A stretch of DNA of 64,000 bases from Strongylocentrotus purpuratus (taxonomy: Eukaryota > Echinodermata > Echinoidea > Camarodonta > Strongylocentrotidae). Shown piece by piece: positions 59,501 to 64,000 of the stretch. Location of the stretch: positions 33,798,630 to 33,862,629 of the forward strand of contig NW_022145609.1 in the NCBI RefSeq assembly GCF_000002235.5, given 5' to 3'. The first letter of the stretch is position 1; every line of letters starts with the position of its first letter. The notes under the pieces were generated by a model that searched no databases, had not been told where the DNA came from, and saw only the letters and a program-made list of their open reading frames with translations. Made by a program: the position numbers and the translations under genes.

Positions 59501-59795
59501 TAACAATGAAGCGATCTATTGAAACTCAGAATTTGGCTCTCGAAACCTGATCATTGATTGTTGTGTGTACATTTTATGAAACAAATGAGTTAAGCTTAAA
59601 GGGTTCTCCTATGGACAAAGAATCGGGTAACTATCACTCAAATTTTGCCTTTCCTTGACATTTTCTTGTTCATCAGTTATTGCAGCCAAAGGTATGGAGA
59701 GTGATTACCGCCCTCTTGTGTCAAAAGTGAGAGACCAGGTTGGAGACTACAATCGCATGCTACAAGATATACTGATAAAAGGCGTACAGCGCTGA
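33602..59795 (+). CDS. IFT74: IFT74, intraflagellar transport protein 74 (19 coding exons seen; first exon not located)
   Basis: Exons: 33602-33716, 34621-34678, 35516-35593, 36992-37139, 37613-37673, 38404-38463, 39382-39443, 39709-39787, 50269-50391, 51300-51484, 52320-52399, 53018-53071, 53708-53748, 54419-54475, 55069-55189, 56162-56325, 57000-57054, 58161-58292, 59677-59795. Phases match throughout and give 596 codons before the stop, against 600 in human IFT74. The N-terminus is a basic, Gly/Pro-rich segment ([30 protein letters not shown]) of the kind that binds tubulin with IFT81; the rest is coiled coil. Near-identical landmarks include [46 protein letters not shown] and [14 protein letters not shown]. 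It acts in the IFT-B core in cilia. The first visible exon enters in phase 2, so a short upstream coding exon is missing from this model. Confidence 0.95.
33736..33903. mobile_element. 168-bp TTAA MITE next to an IFT74 donor
   Basis: TTAA at 33732-33735 and 33904-33907 flank ends AAGCCCCACTG and ACAGGCT; related to 4320-4535. It begins only about 20 bases after the donor of the first visible IFT74 exon. Confidence 0.65.
34705..34815 (+). mobile_element. Partial tRNA-derived SINE
   Basis: GTCGTAGTCGAGTGGTT, CAAGACATTCATATAAATTTGCC and CCAGGTGTTATATGG match the SINE family; the middle is deleted. Confidence 0.6.
35700..35868. mobile_element. Palindromic MITE, about 169 bp
   Basis: Arms AACAAATATTAATCACC...GGGGCTACTATCTTCCC and the complement meet around GAGCCGCAAGGCGAGG, with about 80 bases per arm. 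It lies in an IFT74 intron. Confidence 0.8.
36610..36941. mobile_element. TTAA-flanked MITE, copy 2 (reverse orientation)
   Basis: TTAA at 36606-36609 and 36942-36945. The content is the reverse complement of the 29864 copy, including CATGGGGAATTTAACACCG and CCAAGTCTGGTGTCAGCC. Confidence 0.75.
37945..38341. mobile_element. 397-bp MITE with long inverted ends and TTTA duplication
   Basis: Inverted ends of about 80 bases begin GGGCAATTCCACGGTAACAG; TTTA flanks both sides (37941-37944, 38342-38345). It lies in the IFT74 intron just before the exon at 38404. Confidence 0.85.
38519..38730. repeat. CT-rich microsatellite
   Basis: (CT)n with TATCTC and C-rich variants just after an IFT74 donor; three overlapping Ser/Leu/Pro frames here are artefacts. 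Confidence 0.9.
40230..40430 (+). mobile_element. LINE 3' end with (ATT)n tail
   Basis: Residual peptide [19 protein letters not shown], then TTGCGCTTTACAAATG and (ATT)n: the last part of a CR1/L2-like LINE in the large IFT74 intron. Confidence 0.65.
40430..41830. other. Unique intron sequence
   Basis: AT-rich IFT74 intron with no frame or repeat I can support. Confidence 0.4.
41830..41975 (-). mobile_element. tRNA-derived SINE, antisense
   Basis: GGCAAATGTAGATTAATGTCTTGCC, read as complement, and a degraded tRNA head at GTCCGATGAGGTATCCACG. Confidence 0.65.
42080..42318 (-). mobile_element. tRNA-derived SINE, antisense
   Basis: A well-kept box B complement (GGGACTCGAACCG), box A complement near 42290-42305, and the shared body GGCAAATGTAGATCAATGTC. 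Confidence 0.75.
42912..43916 (-). CDS. Ig-like type I membrane protein, single coding exon, nested in IFT74
   Basis: An uninterrupted 334-residue frame. An N-terminal hydrophobic signal (~13-28) precedes an Ig-like domain (~31-130) with C50, C91 and a DNEGTYIL motif that recalls the V-set DxGxYxC but lacks its last Cys. A second Ig-like segment (~131-207) has C154 with V-S-L-Q-C and C202/C203 in VYCCSC. A Cys-rich knot follows (C214, C216, C219), then a Thr/Ser/Asn-rich stalk. One membrane helix (~281-301) leads to a short basic tail. N-glycosylation sequons include NVS, NFT, NDT, NTT, NSS and NLS. It lies antisense in the large IFT74 intron. No named family is recognised; immune or adhesion receptor is inference. 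Confidence 0.8.
   Translation of the reverse strand: MVKSQEVLSKCKLHAFITFVTLIILARCYESITLNVSEGEVAQLNFTYPCDSTRVTLRYSYRYPFYSSVNPHFLSLPPNHVLMNDTNAGNCWLYLTIDPVLRDNEGTYILTAYKNGQMLPDYPRIGIRVKYPPGEASCETSRQYTDREWVSLQCTAPVGTLAGQIVCYQNGMKLPSLTNPAQGRRTLTQTILARLATDSVYCCSCSLEETTDMCDCKDCKLDPIEKSAFTNTTDPCPVASTTQHLMSSQDTGLLDGDNSSLLTNLSIPNPVPKTNCPVFPVYYVAVVILFVIFLILLVLYICKVRQAKKLSIILKEVKNCKSDTLNELNLYIKQ
43934..45065 (-). other. Likely 5'UTR exon and intron of the Ig-like gene
   Basis: On the minus strand a good acceptor (TTCTCACAG) lies just before the coding exon, 18 bases upstream of the ATG. A good donor (GATTCATTG then GTAAGATAAC) lies near 44972. The sequence upstream of that donor to about 45065 has no ATG, which fits a non-coding first exon. 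The gene would then have one 1-kb intron and all its coding sequence in exon 2. Confidence 0.5.
43935..46235. other. Intron DNA around the Ig-gene promoter
   Basis: Beyond the likely 5'UTR exon near 44972-45065, no coding signal is seen up to the LINE. 45066-46235 is AT-rich without named repeats. Confidence 0.35.
46240..49630 (+). mobile_element. Long but broken APE-type LINE (CR1 group) with 2A-like motif
   Basis: Pieces in order: a leader with DIDPNPGP (46347-46370); apurinic-type endonuclease parts ([32 protein letters not shown]), with a gap where the middle of the domain should be; reverse transcriptase ([43 protein letters not shown]); then [13 protein letters not shown] and [12 protein letters not shown] to a stop at 49290. 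In-frame stops, a frame change near 48145 and YVND in place of YVDD (48566-48577) show that it is dead. A 12-base GGGATACTAAAT block is repeated three times near 47955-48000. It is sense in the IFT74 intron. Confidence 0.85.
46248..46580 (+). pseudogene. LINE leader frame with 2A-like recoding motif
   Basis: The frame opens with 40 residues ending [10 protein letters not shown]. 2A peptides end D-V/I-E-x-NPG/P, and ribosomes skip the Gly-Pro bond; here Asp replaces Glu. The frame stops at 46580, before the endonuclease. 2A-like sequences are known at the N-terminus of sea-urchin APE-type LINEs. Confidence 0.6.
49631..50268. other. IFT74 intron with pyrimidine-rich stretch
   Basis: 49640-49840 is CT/CCT-rich; the rest is AT-rich. 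No gene seen. Confidence 0.4.
50758..50802 (+). pseudogene. Decayed duplicate of the IFT74 exon at 51300
   Basis: After a good acceptor (TACGTGCAG) the sequence reads ELQHF[12 protein letters not shown], aligned with [15 protein letters not shown] at the start of the working exon 540 bases downstream. The match covers about 45 bases and then fades, and a stop replaces a Gln codon. It is an intronic exon copy that can no longer code. Confidence 0.75.
50948..51255 (+). mobile_element. Best-preserved tRNA-derived SINE
   Basis: Box A TGGTCTAGTGGATAAG, box B GTTTGAGTCCC, body GGCACTAATGTCC..CAAGACATTAATCTACA, then GTAAAGCGCTTTGAGAGG and an (ATT)n tail. It ends about 45 bases before the IFT74 exon at 51300. 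Confidence 0.85.
51490..51945. repeat. Two adjacent MITEs with GGGTGTTTCACAAA ends
   Basis: 51496-51609 starts GGGTGTTTCACAAAACTTG and ends TTTGTGAAACGGGCCC. Next to it, 51627-51940 starts AGGGTGTTTCACAAAGC and has CATGACTTTACAAATGAC paired with TCATTTGTAAAGTCAT near its end. Confidence 0.6.
52553..52890 (+). mobile_element. tRNA-derived SINE
   Basis: GTAGGTTCAAACCCTGGCATGG as box B, CTCCACCCAAGTGTGACATGG body, and a GTTAAGTGCTTCGATGACC tail. Confidence 0.7.
54489..54900. mobile_element. Palindromic element (54503-54861) flanked by a 36-bp direct repeat
   Basis: CCAGAGCACTATAACACTGA at the left end pairs with its complement at the right; a 359-bp palindrome. The 36 bases at 54489-54524 (flank plus terminus) recur exactly at 54865-54900. 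It starts 27 bases after an IFT74 donor. Confidence 0.75.
55250..55545. repeat. CT/TCTG-rich microsatellite
   Basis: Long pyrimidine tract after an IFT74 donor; frames of Leu/Ser here are artefacts. Confidence 0.9.
56500..56730. repeat. (AGT)n microsatellite
   Basis: About 20 uninterrupted AGT units and further imperfect ones in an IFT74 intron. Confidence 0.9.
57210..57465 (-). mobile_element. tRNA-derived SINE, antisense
   Basis: GCAGATGTAGACTGATGTCTTGCC and a degraded tRNA head near 57415-57440 match the family in reverse. Confidence 0.65.
58001..58101 (+). pseudogene. Decayed duplicate of the IFT74 exon at 58161
   Basis: An acceptor (TTGTCTTCAG) is followed by a copy of the working exon that begins 160 bases downstream. 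The core [15 protein letters not shown] is nearly identical to [15 protein letters not shown]. The copy then diverges and meets a TAG where the true exon continues into LERKWQHY. The nucleotide match over the core is very high, so the duplication is fairly recent or was homogenised by conversion. A cryptic donor (GTAACC) near 58082 leaves open a rare alternative exon. Confidence 0.8.
58567..59062. mobile_element. 496-bp TTAA MITE
   Basis: Ends AGGTAATACAAAGTTTTGG and the complement, with one mismatch in 19. TTAA at 58563-58566 and 59063-59066. It lies in the last IFT74 intron. Confidence 0.8.
59085..59560. repeat. Imperfect direct repeat, about 230-250 bp period
   Basis: GGCARAGAAAGAGTCMACCT, CTAAGCATGACTAGTTTTA and GCATTGTGAA blocks occur twice in the same order. 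Confidence 0.55.
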
Positions 59796-60990
59796 GATCA
59801 CAGAAACCTCAAGTGTTCTAGCTCCAGATTCCTGTAAAACCAGGAACATTCCTGACATTAAGCTTTCTTGAACCTGAATCACTTGTGAAATTTGAAAACA
59901 TTTCATATGTATGAAATTTTCTTGTTATACAGTACATTATCTCATAGATCTATTTTACTTGTGCCCTTGTGTGTATGTTGTATTCAGACCAGCCTTTGCT
60001 TGTGTATAAAGACAGATATTTATGTTTCCCATATTCACTATTTCTGTATGCCACTCTATAGTTAGTAGTACTTTTATGAAAATGAAACAAAGATGTATTC
60101 TATCACCAAAAAGGAAACTGGGAAAGGAGCTTGAGAAAGAATGCTTGTGAATCACTGTTTTTTATAGCTGTATTCAAAACTACAGGAGAATCTCATACAG
60201 TATTTTGGGGTCTTATTTCATTACTTCATGTTGAACTTGATATTTGTATTACTTGGCTTTTGAGCATAGATGTGTCATGGTCTTGTGGATAATTCACCGG
60301 ACTGTGAATCCCATGGTTCGCGGTTAGAGTCACACTGCACCACTAATATCCTTTGGCAAAACATTTATCTACATTTGCCACACTCTACCCAGATAAGGTA
60401 AATGTATACCTGGTAGGAATTAATTCCTTGAAATGCTAGAGCGCCATAATGGCAGCCATGCTAAAGCCGGGTAATAGTTGTGGAGCGCCAGGAGTGTCAA
60501 GTTTGACAGACATAAGCGCTATACAGGAACCCACTGTTAATATTATTATTATTATTATAATCAGTACGGCACCTTGTTTAAATCCTATCTCGGGGGGGGG
60601 GGGGGGGGGGGGGGGGGCTTGGTCTGTGAGGAATTAATGCATACACATAATGGCAACACTTCACCATAGGGGTTTTGAACCTAGAATCCTCTCCCAGGTG
60701 TAAGACTACTACATTGTGCTCTGGACCATTGCACCCCAGGCTAGATGTGAATTCACTTTTGCAAGTACATTATGTCAATATGTCACTATCATTCCATTAC
60801 TCTTCTATCATTCCAACATTCATATACTGCATGTTTCAAGGATACCATAACACATTGGTAATCCTCATTTCTGTTGTGTCCGATCTTTTGATTTATTTAC
60901 TTTATTAATTGCTCATTTGTTGTAAAAATGCACCTTTCCTTGAATTCTCAAAAGTGAATTTGTGACTGTAATAAACTATGGTCAGTGTTA
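59796..60990 (+). other. IFT74 3'UTR and nearby flank
   Basis: Non-coding sequence after the IFT74 stop. It includes a tRNA-derived SINE (60268-60560) and a run of about 27 G near 60591. An AATAAA at 60970-60975 is the first convincing polyadenylation hexamer I see; an earlier, weaker site cannot be excluded. Confidence 0.4.
60268..60560 (+). mobile_element. tRNA-derived SINE in the IFT74 3' region
   Basis: GTCATGGTCTTGTGGATAA head, body CATTTATCTACATTTGCCAC, CCTGGTAGGAATTAATTCC, AGCGCTATA and an (ATT)n tail. Confidence 0.75.
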
Positions 60991-60999
60991 TTTTGATGG

Positions 61000-63430
61000 A
61001 ATTCTTTAGTTAGAGTTGAGATGATTTAAAAGGCATCGGTCGTGAACATATTATAATGCCTAGAATATCAAGTTTAAAGATGAATGCATGCAGTGGCAGA
61101 TTGTTTAAAGCTACCTTTATAGTTCTTATTAAGGGATCATCAGATAGCATTTGAATATTTTCAAACTTAGGTACACTGCCCCTTTAATTGCAAATTAAAT
61201 TTTTAGATGGGGATACGCTTGGTAGCTATGACCTATCTTGTCATTTTGCAGTGCTTGCAGGATGAATTGTATTTAGAATTGCATCTCATCAATAGTATGT
61301 GATCCAATTTAAACATGGCAGCTGGTTATTACATTATCATGCATTTCATGGAGATTAGGCATACTGGACTCTCTCTCTCTCTCTCTCCCTCTCTTTTTCT
61401 CTCTCTCCACCTCCCTCCCTCCCTCCCCCTCACTATTTGTCTCTCTCTCTCTCACACTCTCTCTCTCTCTCTGTCTGTCACTCTCCCCTTCCTTTTCCCT
61501 CTCTTTCCCCCTCTTTCCCTTGACTAGCTATCCCTCTCACTGTCCCTCTCTACTTTCCTGCTCCCTCTCTGTCTCCCTCTACCATGTACCTCATTTCCTC
61601 CTCCCATCTTCCCCATCTCTACTCTTCCTTTCTCATTTCCCTCTCTGATCCTCTCTTCTCCCACCCTCCCTCTCTCTCCCCTACCCCCCTTGTGCTATTA
61701 ATATACTATATTCCTCCCTCTTCACTCACCCTCTCACACACTCTACTTTGTCTATCCCTCTCACCTCTTTTTGTCTCTCCTCCATTTCAATTCCCCTCTC
61801 TATCTCTCACTCTCTCTCTCTCTCTTCCTGTCTCTCCCTATCTCTCTTTTTACGGAACATTTTGCCTCCTGTTAATCAATCTTTGTAACTTTGTATGTGC
61901 CATATGACATTCACGCTTACTGTGGAGGTCAACATTTGATGGGAGATAAATCTAATTGTTTTAATTTTTAATGGATGTTTTTGTTTTGATCACAGTTGCG
62001 TATCAAAGTGAATAGATACTGGTAGGTTATTATTGTCTGTATCGTTTTATTACAAACACAACTATCAAGGTTAGATGTTTCACTTCTTATTATTTACAAA
62101 GATGCCTTCACTGCTTAGTTTGAACATGGAGCTATAAGAGCTCCATGGTTTGAAGTTGTAAATTGTGAAGGATAATTTGATTTAGAAGCAAGAGAAAGCG
62201 TTAGTTCAACCTTGAAATGTACAATTGGGTTGCAGAAAATTCCGCATATGATGAGGAGGTATATGTAGCTATCATTGTACATAATGTTTGGTTTAGGGAG
62301 AGAAACACTGAACAGTTCCCCCCCCCCCCCCCCCCCACCTGCAAAATATTGATCCTTTTTCAGTATTGCTTCCCCCTACATTTAACAAAATGATATGTCT
62401 ACCCCTGAACATATGAGAATGTAAAGAAAGGAATAACATTTTTACTTAAAAGATCATAAAGGACACGCATAGAAAGGAATAACGTTTTTACTTATAAGAT
62501 CATAAAGGACACGCATGCTTTTTCAGATCATCAAATCATATCATACATCGTCTGTTTGGAGGCAGAAGGGGGTTAACTCATGAAATTAAACACACAGTTA
62601 ATGTCTCTCTGGCCCTGAACAGACGGTATTATTGTATGTCCCCATGTTCATAATTATACATTCTTGTCATTAGCCCATTGATGGCGGCATCTTAAACATT
62701 TGGTTACAAACTGGAGAGGAAAATGGTGACATTATGACTTATCATTTTACATTGTATAGGAGGAATAAAAAAGCCATCAAAGAATTGATGAGCCATGTAA
62801 AGGTCAAACCTCTGAACTAGTGGACCGATGTGCATGGCCTGAATACTAGGAATAGTGTGGGAGGTTTAATTTACTGTGGTCACTGTCCCAAGACATTGAC
62901 CATGAGACAAAAATGGTAGGCCCTTAATCAACAAAGCTCTGTTGTGGTGCTTATAATGATAATAATGATAATAAATGATAATAATATAGATAGATATTTT
63001 ATAACACACTTTCTTACTAAATAAGTCGCTCAAGACGCTGCATGTAAGGAAATTATGTGTTGTGAATGAACTTACAATTTGATATTTACAAACCTTGTGT
63101 GAGACATTTATCTTTTTGCAGCACAAAAATTTGAATAAACAACCCACAGAATGTAAACTTTTGTTTGAGAGTTAAAGTTTGATCTCAATATGAAATATTA
63201 AATCTTCACCTCCAAAACGGTCAAACTATTGACTTGTGTACATGAGATATCTAGTCGATCCATCTACGATATGGGATGACCCAATAATAAGAAGCATATT
63301 CTCACAAGATTTTGAAATTATTGGGTAGGCAAATGTCTGTCTACCCCACCCCCGAACAACCCCCAGAATGTAAAATATTTGTACATATGTGTGTATGTAA
63401 GTTTATATCCTTAGATAGTCCGGTTACATG
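61000..63430. other. 3' flank, no gene resolved
   Basis: 61370-61860 is a CT/CCT-rich pyrimidine region and 62319-62337 a C run. 62410-62515 holds two copies of a 49-base unit (AAAGGAATAACRTTTTTACT). Nothing coding is supported. Confidence 0.5.
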
Positions 63431-63440
63431 TCTATCCATG

Positions 63441-63710
63441 CGAGTGTGTGGATAGTGGATCTGTTAATATGTGTATAGATTGTAGATGAATTAAAGATGT
63501 CTGAACGTTTATTGCAAATCTAAATTGACGTTTAACTGTACCGTTTTCTATTTTATGGTTTATTCTTGTGAGTGACGAGTGTGTGGATAGTGGATCTGTT
63601 AATATGTGTATAGATTGTAGATGAATTAAAGATGTCTGAACGTTTATTGCAAATCTAAATTGACGTTTAACTGTACCGTTTTCTATTTTATGGTTTATTC
63701 TTGTGAGTGA
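63441..63710. repeat. Perfect 135-bp tandem duplication
   Basis: 63441-63575 and 63576-63710 read identically (CGAGTGTGTGGATAGTGG to TTCTTGTGAGTGA). Confidence 0.9.
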
Positions 63711-64000
63711 CTGATAGAGTGAATGAATGAATTAATGAATAAATAGAAAATTGAAGAGATAAAGAAATACAGAAATACATATGTTATTCGGTTTGTGAAA
63801 AAAAATATTGATTCTCCAGGTGTTGTTTCAGAGTGCTTTAAAAGAAAAAACTCTCCACCTCCTGCTATGTCTGTGTCCCTTCCCATCCATTTTCTCTATC
63901 CCCAATCTCCTGCTTGCACAAACACTCGCACACATGCACATCTATATGGATTCTCTTATCCCTCTCTGACACACGCACACGCCCAAACACACTCTTTCTC

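Overview
The window is animal nuclear DNA. It is AT-rich and full of introns, with GT-AG splice sites, microsatellites, tRNA-derived SINEs, CR1/L2-like LINE pieces and many small inverted-repeat transposons. The protein families and the mobile-element set fit a marine deuterostome, most likely an echinoderm such as a sea urchin. That placement is inference; no sequence search was possible.

Four host genes can be rebuilt exon by exon with matching splice phases. (1) Plus strand, 5225-16400: a 515-residue single-pass receptor. It has one six-bladed LDLR/YWTD-type propeller, no visible EGF or LA modules, one membrane helix and a 142-residue tail full of phosphotyrosine-type motifs (YxxM, YMNV, two YEEP). 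(2) Minus strand, 26671-19073: a 376-residue orthologue of vertebrate PHF24 (GINIP), with an MG- N-terminus, a PHD-type finger and EF hands, in nine coding exons. (3) Plus strand, 33602-59795: IFT74, a coiled-coil protein of the IFT-B complex, complete apart from its first coding exon, which I could not place. (4) Minus strand, 43916-42912: a 334-residue Ig-like type I membrane protein with one coding exon, nested in the 10.5-kb IFT74 intron.

Layout: 1-5200 holds inverted-repeat elements, a 2-kb hAT-like element filled with satellite, and LINE tails. 5.2-16.4 kb is the receptor gene, with a LINE fragment and several MITEs in its introns. 16.4-19 kb is 3'UTR and intergenic DNA. 19-26.7 kb is PHF24, with a 5'-truncated LINE in its penultimate intron. 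27.4-30.9 kb is a dense transposon cluster: a TA-flanked element inside the target duplication of an 835-bp foldback element, followed by a minisatellite element carrying repeated AGGTCA half-sites. 33.6-59.8 kb is IFT74; its large intron holds the Ig gene and a longer LINE with a 2A-like motif. 61-64 kb is 3' flank with pyrimidine repeats.

The genes do not form one pathway. IFT74 is ciliary. PHF24 is linked in vertebrates to G-alpha-i signalling. The receptor and the Ig protein look like cell-surface molecules. The best candidates for something undescribed are the small propeller receptor with its SH2-docking tail, two decayed exon copies inside IFT74, the foldback element with its 18-bp target duplication, and the AGGTCA minisatellite.
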